Origin: JAUWCW01 sp030609125 [NCBI: Candidatus Rokuibacteriota bacterium]
Lineage (GTDB): Bacteria; JAUVQV01
DNA length: 20,469 bases
Direction: 5' to 3'
Assembly (NCBI GenBank): GCA_030609125.1
Contig: JAUWCW010000010.1
Span: forward strand, 1-20,469
Position 1 is the first letter of the stretch, and each line of letters opens with the position of its first letter. Positions 14,105 through 20,469 of the stretch are shown here, piece after piece. The notes below the pieces were generated by a model that did no database searches, was not told the DNA's origin, and saw nothing but the letters and a program-made list of their open reading frames with translations. The translations under genes were made by a program, and so were the position numbers.

Positions 14105-15109
14105 CTACTCCCCGGTGACCCCGGGAAGCCAGAGGTAGTGAAAGCCGGCCTCCACGGAGCCGACTGACGGCGGGAGGCCGAAATCGACCAGGTGCAGTTC
14201 ACCCGAGCCGCCCTGCGCGGCGGCGGTGTTGTAGAGGGTGTCGTCGGGGTAGCTGCGCCTGCGGTAGACGACGACCCTTGCATCCTCCCCCAGGCCCCCC
14301 AGCTGCCGTGCCCGGGCGAGAGCGTCGTCGAGGTATCCGATGCCGTCCACCAGCCCGAGCTCCCGAGCCTCCTCGGCGAGAAATACACGGGCCGTGGAGA
14401 TTGTTGCCAGGGCCGCCTCGCCGGGGTTGCGGTGGGTGGTGACAAGGCCGATGAAGCGCCGGGCGAACTCGTCGATCATCCCCTGGAGGATTTCCCGCTC
14501 CTCGGCGGTGTCGGGCCGGAAGGGGGAGCCCATGTCCTTGAGCTTCCCCGACTTGCTGACGATCACCTCCACGCCGATCTTCGAAATGAGGCCCGTTACC
14601 TTGGGCCGCAGGAAGATGACCCCCGTCGATCCGGTGACGGTCGTCGGGTGGGCCATGATGTAGTCCGCCGGGAGCGAGATGTAGTACGCGCCGGACGTGG
14701 CGGTCTTCATCAGGGCCGCCACGACAGGCACTTTCGCCCGTTCCCTGAAGGAGGCGATCTCGTGGTAAAGCACATCGCTGGCCGTGACGGTCCCTCCCGG
14801 TGAGTCAACCTGCAGAACAACGGCCCCGATCCTCTTGTCCTTCTCCGCTTTCTTGAGGCGGGAGACGACCTCCTGAACCAGGCTTGGCCGGGACCGCACA
14901 AATCCTCTCTTCGACGAGTCGGAGATGTTCCCCTGCACGGGAATGACCAGGACCTTCTCGTGCCCCGTTCCCTCCAGGGTGTGCTCCGTCAGGGGATCGG
15001 CGGCGTCAGGAAAAAGATTGAAATTCGCCGTTCCACAGCCGCCGTGGGCGAGCGCCAGAAGCAGGGCGGCCGCCGAAAGGGCGGGGACGCGACAGTGAGC
15101 GAAGGCCAT
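14105..15109 (-). CDS. sppA: Signal peptide peptidase SppA, short form
   Basis: This membrane-anchored serine protease degrades cleaved signal peptides. The 334-residue protein is the single-domain form, as in Bacillus, rather than the doubled 600-residue E. coli form. The serine-lysine dyad can be placed: S139 in TATSGAYYIS and K191 in SGKLKDMGSP, with the supporting VDSPGGTV at 101-108. The N-terminus has a hydrophobic stretch to residue 22 and a cysteine at 25 (LAHGGC), a poor lipobox, so it is either a signal anchor or an atypical lipoprotein. The ATG at 15109 has no ribosome binding site, and the -10 box is only five bases away. trmO follows by six bases. Confidence 0.88.
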   Translation of the reverse strand: MAFAHCRVPALSAAALLLALAHGGCGTANFNLFPDAADPLTEHTLEGTGHEKVLVIPVQGNISDSSKRGFVRSRPSLVQEVVSRLKKAEKDKRIGAVVLQVDSPGGTVTASDVLYHEIASFRERAKVPVVAALMKTATSGAYYISLPADYIMAHPTTVTGSTGVIFLRPKVTGLISKIGVEVIVSKSGKLKDMGSPFRPDTAEEREILQGMIDEFARRFIGLVTTHRNPGEAALATISTARVFLAEEARELGLVDGIGYLDDALARARQLGGLGEDARVVVYRRRSYPDDTLYNTAAAQGGSGELHLVDFGLPPSVGSVEAGFHYLWLPGVTGE

Positions 15110-15114
15110 GCATC

Positions 15115-15143
15115 TATCTAGCCGGAACAGGGCCTTCTGTCAA
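15115..15143 (-). promoter_or_regulatory. Promoter for sppA, close enough to give a leaderless mRNA
   Basis: On the minus strand: perfect -35 TTGACA (15138-15143), a 17-base spacer and TAGATA (15115-15120, 3 of 6). Only five bases separate the -10 box from the sppA ATG, so transcription would start at or next to the start codon. The weak -10 is the main doubt. Confidence 0.4.
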
Positions 15144-15186
15144 TGTCGCCCCGGATATCCTGCCGCCTGCCCGGGCGTGGAGGGAT

Positions 15187-15216
15187 TTGACTCGGGAAGG
15201 CGGGCGGGGGTACATT
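15187..15216 (+). promoter_or_regulatory. Promoter for the gsp operon
   Basis: TTGACT (15187-15192, 5 of 6), an 18-base spacer and TACATT (15211-15216, 4 of 6) precede gspE. A start near 15223 leaves a leader of about 16 bases that contains the GGAG ribosome binding site. Confidence 0.4.
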
Positions 15217-15238
15217 GATACGAAGGAGAAGGAGTCGA

Positions 15239-16849
15239 ATGGGCGATACCTCGTTGCCTCCCCGGGCTGAAGAAGAGACAGGCTCGCAGGCGATGTCCGA
15301 GAGCGGGCGGGACCTTGCGCGGCGTTTCGGTATCCCCTACCTGGAGGCGGACGATTACCCGGAGGCCCAGCTCCTCAACGGAAGTTTTTCCGTTAATTTC
15401 ATGAAACAGTACCTTTTTCTCCCTCTCTTTCTGGAGAACAACGTTCTGCAGATAGTCATGGCGAATCCCGCGGACATCGAAACCCTGGACGCGGTGCGTA
15501 TGCACACGGGGTACGAAGTGGAGCCCCGCGTCGGCGAGGAGGGAGTTATTCTCGAGGCCATCGACCGCCTCTACGGATCGGGGGTCACCACCGTCAGCAA
15601 GATCATCGAGGACATGGGCGGCGAAGAAATAGAGGTCATCTCCGGACCGGCGGAAGAGGACGAGGAGCACCTGCGGGACATGGCGTCCGAGGCGCCGGTG
15701 ATACGGCTGGTCAACCTTCTCATCCACCGGGCCGTCGAGGCGGGCGCCAGCGACATCCATTTCGAGCCTTTCGAGGAGAGGCTTGTGGTGCGGTACCGTA
15801 TCGACGGGGTGCTGCACGAGGTCGACTCTCCTCCCAAGAGGCTGCAGGCGGCGATCATTTCGCGCCTGAAACTCATGGCCAAGATGAACATCGCCGAGCG
15901 GCGCCTCCCCCAGGACGGAAGGATACGGGTGAGAGTTGAGGAGCGCAGCATAGACATCCGTGTCTCCACGGTGCCGACGGTCTTCGGTGAGAGTCTCGTG
16001 CTGCGCCTTCTTGACAGGAGCGCCGTCCTGATCACCCTGGAATCGCTCGGCTTCGACAGCGAGGCGCTCCGCCGCTTCGAGGGGCTCGTCTCGCGGCCGC
16101 ACGGCATGCTTCTCGTGACGGGACCGACGGGGAGCGGCAAGACGACGACTCTCTACGCCTCCCTGGACCGCATCAAGTCGGTGGAGAAGAAGATCATCAC
16201 GATCGAGGACCCTGTGGAGTACCAGATAGAGGGCATAAACCAGATCCAGGTCATGCCCCGCATCGGGCTCACCTTCGCCAACGGGCTCAGGTCCATCGTT
16301 CGCCAGGATCCGGACATCGTCATGGTCGGGGAGATCCGCGATCAGGAGACGGCGGACATCGCCGTACACGCGGCCCTGACGGGGCACCTGGTCTTCTCCA
16401 CCGTTCACACCAACGACGCCCCGGGCGCCGTGGCGAGGCTGATCGACATGGGTCTGGAGGGCTTCCTCATCGCCTCGTCGGTCACGGGCATTCTCGCTCA
16501 GCGGCTCGTGCGCAAGGTCTGCCCGGACTGCGCGGTGGAGAAGATGCCGGACCCCTCGCTCCTGGCAAGACTCAGCGGGGAAGGTGACTTCCCGCCGGGA
16601 GACTATCGGGCCGGAGAAGGCTGCGAGGCGTGCAACCGGACGGGCTTCAGGGGGCGCGTCGGCATCTTCGAGCTGATGGTGATGAGCGAGCAGATCAGAA
16701 GACTCGTCCTCAAACAGACAAGCGCCAGTGCCATCCGGGAGGTAGCCGTGGCGGAAGGGATGCGGACCCTGAGAGAAGACGGCATAGCCAAGGTGCGGCG
16801 GGGGATAACGACGCTGAGCGAAGTCCTGCGAGTCACCCAGGACGAATAA
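15239..16849 (+). CDS. gspE: Type II secretion / pilus assembly ATPase GspE
   Basis: This 536-residue cytoplasmic hexameric ATPase powers pseudopilus assembly. An N-terminal GspE_N-like domain covers about 20-125 (FGIPYLEADDYPEAQLL onward). The catalytic part has an Asp box (TIEDPVEYQIEGINQIQV), Walker A GPTGSGKT at 295-302, Walker B PDIVMVGEIRD and a His box (TGHLVFSTVHTNDA). The zinc site is intact with C428, C431, C462 and C465, as in GspE/PilB and unlike PilT. ATG 15239 is chosen because AAGGAGAAGGAG ends five bases before it; a TTG at 15215 is in frame but lacks this support. It heads a cluster with gspF, gspG and gspH. GspE of a secretion system and PilB of a pilus are hard to separate by sequence alone; the neighbouring gspG and gspH favour secretion. 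Confidence 0.9.
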   Translation: MGDTSLPPRAEEETGSQAMSESGRDLARRFGIPYLEADDYPEAQLLNGSFSVNFMKQYLFLPLFLENNVLQIVMANPADIETLDAVRMHTGYEVEPRVGEEGVILEAIDRLYGSGVTTVSKIIEDMGGEEIEVISGPAEEDEEHLRDMASEAPVIRLVNLLIHRAVEAGASDIHFEPFEERLVVRYRIDGVLHEVDSPPKRLQAAIISRLKLMAKMNIAERRLPQDGRIRVRVEERSIDIRVSTVPTVFGESLVLRLLDRSAVLITLESLGFDSEALRRFEGLVSRPHGMLLVTGPTGSGKTTTLYASLDRIKSVEKKIITIEDPVEYQIEGINQIQVMPRIGLTFANGLRSIVRQDPDIVMVGEIRDQETADIAVHAALTGHLVFSTVHTNDAPGAVARLIDMGLEGFLIASSVTGILAQRLVRKVCPDCAVEKMPDPSLLARLSGEGDFPPGDYRAGEGCEACNRTGFRGRVGIFELMVMSEQIRRLVLKQTSASAIREVAVAEGMRTLREDGIAKVRRGITTLSEVLRVTQDE

Positions 16850-16888
16850 TGTCGGTTGTTTTCATGAATCAAGACATTCCCTGAGACC

Positions 16889-18103
16889 ATGGCTGTATTC
16901 ACATACAAGGCGACGGACCGGGGCGGCAAGAAAGTCGAGGGGCGCATGGAGGCCAAGGATGCCGATGCCGTGGCGGCCCGTCTCCAGGAGCTGAACTTTT
17001 ATCCCCTCGGCATCAGCCGGAAGAAGGAGGGAGGGGGGGAGAAGGGCTTCGGTTTTCGTCCCCTGTCGCGGGTGCAGGGGCGCGTGCTGATCCACTTCAC
17101 CCAGCAGCTCGCTCTCCTTCTCGCCGCAGGGCTTCCTCTCGACAGGTGCCTCGCCATATCGGGCGAGCTCGTCCAGAGCGACTCCTTCGGCTCCGTGGTG
17201 GAAAAGGTGCGGCGGAGCGTAGAGGAGGGGAGCACCTTCGCCGATGCGCTGGCCCTCCACCCCCGGCACTTCTCCACCCTCTACGTGAGCATGGTGAGGG
17301 CGGGGGAGGCGAGCGGCAGCCTCGACAGGATCCTGACCAGGCTGGCCGAGTTCCTCGAAGAGTGGCAGCGCTTCCGGGATGTCATAGTCACCGCCCTGAC
17401 CTACCCGGCCTTTCTTTCCTTCTTCGCCGTGACGGCGGTCGGTGTGCTCCTGGGGTTCGTGGTTCCCAAATTCGGCGCCGCCTTTTCGGACATGACCGAC
17501 AGTATTCCCAGGCCGACACGCATTCTCATAGCCTTCAGCGAGGCCTTCCGGGACTACTGGTGGGTCCTCGCCGTCGCCTTGGCCTTGACGGCGGCGGCCG
17601 CCACCGCCTTTTTCCGCTCCCGGCAGGGAAAGGAGTGGTGGGACAGGAAGGTCCTGCGCCTGCCCGGTCTCGGGGGCCTGGTGGTGCGAATACAGGTCTC
17701 CCGGTTCTCCCGGGTCCTCGGCACGCTGATCCAGGGGGGGGTGCCGATCCTGAAGGCTCTCGAAATCGTCACCGACACGCTGACGAACACGGTCTTCTCG
17801 CGTTCGGTGGCGAGGGTGCAGACCGGGCTCAAGGAGGGGCAGGGGATCGCGGAGCCCCTGCGGAAAGCCGGCGTCTTCCCGCCGCTCTTTCTGCACATGG
17901 TGACCGTCGGCGAGGAAACGGGAAAACTGGAGGAGATGCTGCTGACCATAGCCACCGCCTTCGACAGGGAGGTCGAGAGGGGAGTGAAAAGATTGCTTTC
18001 CCTCTTTGAGCCAATTATCATCCTTGTCATGGGGATCGCCATCGGATCGATCATCCTTTCGATTCTCTGGGCGATCTTCAGTGTCAACCAGATGGTCTTC
18101 TGA
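16889..18103 (+). CDS. gspF: Type II secretion inner-membrane platform protein GspF
   Basis: This 404-residue polytopic protein forms the membrane platform on which GspE acts. It has the expected duplicated T2SSF domain: the first about 66-190 and the second about 272-395, each with the FxxQLxxLLxAGxPLxxxL-type pattern (LIHFTQQLALLLAAGLPLDR; FSRVLGTLIQGGVPILKAL). Membrane helices lie near 174-193, 225-242 and 374-396. The start MAVFTYKATDxxGKxVEG is typical of the family. It begins 39 bases after gspE, with no strong ribosome binding site, and ends 19 bases before gspG. It could also be called PilC-like; the pseudopilin genes that follow support GspF. Confidence 0.9.
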   Translation: MAVFTYKATDRGGKKVEGRMEAKDADAVAARLQELNFYPLGISRKKEGGGEKGFGFRPLSRVQGRVLIHFTQQLALLLAAGLPLDRCLAISGELVQSDSFGSVVEKVRRSVEEGSTFADALALHPRHFSTLYVSMVRAGEASGSLDRILTRLAEFLEEWQRFRDVIVTALTYPAFLSFFAVTAVGVLLGFVVPKFGAAFSDMTDSIPRPTRILIAFSEAFRDYWWVLAVALALTAAAATAFFRSRQGKEWWDRKVLRLPGLGGLVVRIQVSRFSRVLGTLIQGGVPILKALEIVTDTLTNTVFSRSVARVQTGLKEGQGIAEPLRKAGVFPPLFLHMVTVGEETGKLEEMLLTIATAFDREVERGVKRLLSLFEPIIILVMGIAIGSIILSILWAIFSVNQMVF

Positions 18104-18122
18104 AGAGGCGGGGAGAGTGAAG

Positions 18123-18509
18123 ATGAAGTATCTGCGCAGCCCGTCGGGGCTCACATTGATTGAGCTCATGGTGGTGCTCTTCATCCTGGCCCTCTTTTCC
18201 ACCATCGTGGTGCAGACCATCGGCCCCAAGGTCAAGAAGGCGGAACTGGAGACGGCGAAGCACCAGATGATGATCCTCGCCGTGGCCGTCGACACCTTCC
18301 GCCTCGACGAGGGGCGTTACCCCGACGCGCTGGAGGAGCTTCTCGAGTCGGCTTCGCCGAAGTGGAACGGTCCTTATCTGCGGCCCGCCAGGATTCCAAA
18401 AGATCCCTGGGGCAATGAGTACTTCTACCAGTCCCTCGAGGGCGGCACGGACTTCGAGCTCTACTCCACCGGCAGCGGCGAGAAGGAGATCCGCTTCGGC
18501 GGTGACTGA
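18123..18509 (+). CDS. gspG: Major pseudopilin GspG
   Basis: This 128-residue exported protein would polymerise into the secretion pseudopilus. The prepilin cleavage site is SPSG/LTLIE, with cleavage after G9 and E14 at +5, followed by a hydrophobic helix to about residue 32. The body has the GspG features DEGRYPDALEELLE, WNGPYL, IPKDPWGNEYFYQ and ELYSTGSG. The usual calcium-binding end (a GGxxxxxDIxxW-like tail) is replaced by a short EKEIRFGGD, so calcium binding may differ. The +1 residue is Leu rather than the common Phe or Met. ATG 18123 has GGGGAGAG about seven bases upstream. Its last bases overlap gspH. Confidence 0.88.
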   Translation: MKYLRSPSGLTLIELMVVLFILALFSTIVVQTIGPKVKKAELETAKHQMMILAVAVDTFRLDEGRYPDALEELLESASPKWNGPYLRPARIPKDPWGNEYFYQSLEGGTDFELYSTGSGEKEIRFGGD

Positions 18510-18972
18510 TATCCGCCGTCCATCCCCGGGGGGCTTCACCCTGCTCGAGATGCTTCTGGTGCTGTTGCTGATCTCACTGGCCGGCGCTCTTGTCTACCCG
18601 AACCTCCAGCCCCACCTTCAGAGAACCCGTAGCGAGGCGGCGCTGCGTAAGATAACCGCCACACTCGACGACCTCCGGCGCCGCGCGGTGGCGGGCGGAA
18701 AAGTCCTGGTTCTCACTTTCGAAGAGGAAGGAGGGGATTTGCTCCTGCGCGAGGAGGGCTCCGGGGAGGAGCCGGAGGCGCTGCCCGTGCCGGAGGGATT
18801 GGAGATCGTCTCCATGAGCCCGGCGCTGCTCAGGTACTTCCCCCAGGGGCACTCCAGTGGAGCCGTTCTGAAGACCGGCGAAAGACGCGGCGTCTCATAC
18901 CGGATAGAAGTCGGCTCGTTCACCGGCCTCGCCCGGGTATCCGGAGACGAGGAACGCCAGCGTGGGCGCTAA
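18502..18972 (+). CDS. gspH: Minor pseudopilin GspH-like protein
   Basis: This 156-residue prepilin-like protein has the cleavage site PGG/FTLLEM (after G11; E16 at +5) and a hydrophobic helix LLVLLLISLAGALV. The following region SEAALRKITATLDDLRRRAVAGGKVLVLTF matches the GspH/FimT pattern of a helix then a first strand; the rest is strand-forming and acidic. The start is taken as GTG 18502, inside the end of gspG (8-base overlap), because the signal sequence begins just after it; no ATG is suitably placed. Its stop overlaps the next gene by 11 bases. GspH caps the pseudopilus with GspI, J and K, but none of those genes is adjacent here. Confidence 0.78.
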   Translation: MTDIRRPSPGGFTLLEMLLVLLLISLAGALVYPNLQPHLQRTRSEAALRKITATLDDLRRRAVAGGKVLVLTFEEEGGDLLLREEGSGEEPEALPVPEGLEIVSMSPALLRYFPQGHSSGAVLKTGERRGVSYRIEVGSFTGLARVSGDEERQRGR

Positions 18973-20062
18973 GGTTCTAATCCGGGAGGCCGCCTACCCG
19001 GTGGAAGACGCCGTCGTCGGAGATCTTCTCGACGAGTTTGCCCCTTCCCTCGACGGGCGCACGGTGCTGGTCAAACCGAACTGTCTCATGGCCGCGGAGC
19101 CGGAGCAGGCGGTGACCACCCACCCCAGCCTGGTTCGCTCTCTCGTCGCTTCCCTGCGCCGCCGCGGCGCGAAAGTCATGGTGGGAGACAATCCCGGCGC
19201 GAGGGGCTACGGCGCCGGCGAGCACTGTTTCCGCGCCACCGGCCTGCTCGATGCCGCCGGAGACGCATTCGTCGACCTCGGCCGCAACACCGTCAGGGTG
19301 GGCATTCGCTCGGAGTTCGTCGACGAGGTCGTGGTGTCGCGGCACGTGCTGGATGCCGATTTCGTTATATCTGTCCCGAAACTCAAGACCCACTGTCTGA
19401 CCCTTCTCACCGGGGCCGTGAAGAACATGTACGGCATTCTCGCCGGCGGAGAAAAGGTGAAGCTCCACTCCCTCGCCCGGGGAAGAAAGGACTTCGCGGC
19501 GGCCCTCGTGGACGTTTACTCCCTGCGCCCTCCCGATCTTGCGCTGACGGACGCGGTGGTGGCCATGGAGGGGAACGGGCCCTCCCACGGGAGCCCGAGG
19601 GCGGTCGGCAGGATTCTGGCCTCCGACGATCCCGTGGCGGCGGACGCGGCGGCGGCGCGAATCATGGGTGTCGAGCCCGGGAGGATAGACCATCTGGCCA
19701 TCGCCGCCGCGAGGGGTCTGGGGAGCCTGGAGAAGATTGTCTTCGACGGCAACGTCTCCCCCGTGGACGGCTTCAGTCTTCCCTCCATGTTCCGGCTCGG
19801 ACTCATGACCTTTCTCTCCAATCGGCTGGTCTTCAACCTTCTCCGCAGGTCCCGCATACAGGTGGAAAAGGGCGAGTGCGTCGGCTGTGATGAATGCCGG
19901 CAAGCGTGTCCGGCGGGAGCGATGGTCGAAAGTGGGGGCCATTACACGGTTCGGCAGGAGCTGTGCCACCAGTGCTTCTGCTGCTATGAGCTCTGCCCGG
20001 AAGGGGCGATCAAGGTGCGGGGGGCCCTTGGGGCGCTCCTTGAAAAAAGGGAGAAGGTGTGA
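18962..20062 (+). CDS. DUF362 protein with two [4Fe-4S] ferredoxin motifs
   Basis: This 366-residue protein has an N-terminal DUF362 domain (about 1-265) with family-like stretches VLVKPNCL (35-42), THPSLVRSLVxxLRRRGAKVMVGDNPG (53-79), DADFVISVPKLKTHCL (131-146) and GAVKNMYG (151-158). A ferredoxin-like end carries two CxxCxxCxxxCP sets: C306, C309, C312, C316 and C335, C338, C341, C345, so two [4Fe-4S] clusters are expected. The family is widespread in anaerobes and its reaction is unknown; a redox role in the cytoplasm is the usual inference. The start is GTG 18962, overlapping gspH by 11 bases. yjbQ begins 13 bases later. No signal peptide is present, although it is coupled to secretion genes. 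Confidence 0.88.
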   Translation: MGAKVLIREAAYPVEDAVVGDLLDEFAPSLDGRTVLVKPNCLMAAEPEQAVTTHPSLVRSLVASLRRRGAKVMVGDNPGARGYGAGEHCFRATGLLDAAGDAFVDLGRNTVRVGIRSEFVDEVVVSRHVLDADFVISVPKLKTHCLTLLTGAVKNMYGILAGGEKVKLHSLARGRKDFAAALVDVYSLRPPDLALTDAVVAMEGNGPSHGSPRAVGRILASDDPVAADAAAARIMGVEPGRIDHLAIAAARGLGSLEKIVFDGNVSPVDGFSLPSMFRLGLMTFLSNRLVFNLLRRSRIQVEKGECVGCDECRQACPAGAMVESGGHYTVRQELCHQCFCCYELCPEGAIKVRGALGALLEKREKV

Positions 20063-20075
20063 GGAGGGAGATGCG

Positions 20076-20469
20076 ATGACGCTGATCAGCAGGACGCTCC
20101 AGGTCGCCACGAAGGGGCGGAGCCAGATGATAGATGTAACCGGTGAGCTGAGGAAGATAGTGGGCGAGGAGAAGATCGAACACGGAAGGATGACGGTGAG
20201 TGTCCCTCACACCACGGCGGGCGTCACCATCAACGAGCATGCCGACCCGGCCGTCGCCGAGGATATCCTCAGACACCTGGACCGGATGGTGCCCTGGGAG
20301 AGCGGGTGGCGGCACGCCGAAGGAAACTCGGCGGCTCACATCAAGACGGTCCTCGTCGGCAGTTCGGTCACGGTCCGGGTGGCGGATGGAGAGTTGGATC
20401 TCGGAACCTGGCAGGGGGTCTTTTTCTGTGAATTCGACGGTCCCCGCCGGAGGCAGATGCGGATCATGT
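20076..20469 (+). CDS. yjbQ: YjbQ/UPF0047 family protein (3' end cut by window)
   Basis: 131 codons are visible and the frame is still open at the window end; the family is about 135-140 residues, so only a few are missing. Family landmarks are HTTAGVTINEHADPAV (45-60), EGNSAAHIK (82-90), LVGSSVTV (93-100) and GTWQGVFFCEFDGPRRR (110-126). E. coli YjbQ has a weak secondary thiamine phosphate synthase activity, but the true role of the family is unresolved. ATG 20076 is chosen because GGAGGGAG ends six bases before it; an ATG at 20071 is followed at once by a stop. It is the last visible gene of the gsp-DUF362 transcript. Confidence 0.87.
   Translation, partial: MTLISRTLQVATKGRSQMIDVTGELRKIVGEEKIEHGRMTVSVPHTTAGVTINEHADPAVAEDILRHLDRMVPWESGWRHAEGNSAAHIKTVLVGSSVTVRVADGELDLGTWQGVFFCEFDGPRRRQMRIM

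Noticed and set aside
15140-16408. 422-codon minus-strand open frame opposite gspE
   Set aside because: Antisense shadow of a gene whose ATPase motifs are all intact; no start signal or recognisable domain.
18977-20110. 377-codon minus-strand open frame opposite the DUF362 gene
   Set aside because: Antisense to a gene with two perfect ferredoxin motifs, and it would also overlap the start of yjbQ.

Overview
The window is GC-rich, gene-dense DNA from a Gram-negative bacterium. It most resembles an anaerobic or respiring member of the Desulfobacterota, close to Desulfuromonadia/Geobacter-type organisms. That placement is an inference from gene content: a B12-dependent ribonucleotide reductase tail, small two-CW cysteine proteins, a CxxCH/b5 membrane cytochrome, menaquinone genes, GTP-type PEP carboxykinase, DUF362-ferredoxin and type II secretion genes. 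There is no rRNA, tRNA, CRISPR array, IS element or phage gene that I can see.

Layout. 1-144: 3' end of nrdJ. 145-1227: three small genes, two encoding cysteine-rich proteins in visibly AT-richer DNA, each preceded by a near-identical 20-base element. 1224-2156: a heme c / CopD-like / cytochrome b5 fusion, coupled to the small gene before it. 2167-6321 (minus): a compact five-gene operon, read as substrate-binding lipoprotein, ABC ATPase, permease, ubiE/menG, menA; its junctions are overlaps except for 5 bases between the permease and ubiE. 6538-9028 (minus): a PlsC-type acyltransferase followed by an M29 aminopeptidase. 9230-10534 (plus): an MFS transporter of the UMF1/Atg22 type, divergent from the acyltransferase across a symmetrical promoter region. 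10582-13457 (minus): pckG, an unrecognised conserved-looking protein and a SAM methyltransferase, ending at a bidirectional terminator. 13688-15109 (minus): sppA and trmO. 15239-20469 (plus): gspE, gspF, gspG, gspH, a DUF362-ferredoxin gene and yjbQ (cut by the window end), closely packed and probably one transcript.

How the genes work together. menA and ubiE/menG carry out the last two steps of menaquinone synthesis, consistent with anaerobic respiration; their fusion into an operon with a complete ABC importer suggests uptake of a precursor or related compound. The cytochrome fusion could connect the periplasm with the quinone pool. pckG supplies PEP for gluconeogenesis. The gsp genes encode the ATPase, platform protein and two pseudopilins of a secretion or pilus-like machine, but the outer-membrane and remaining pseudopilin genes are not beside them.

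I do not see an obviously new defence or mobile system. The best leads are the duplicated leader element with mutually exclusive hairpins near the left end, the ABC-ubiE-menA operon, the three-part cytochrome, the gspH-DUF362 coupling, and several unusual promoter architectures (divergent -35 boxes in a perfect dyad, a palindrome over the pckG -10, a possibly leaderless sppA).
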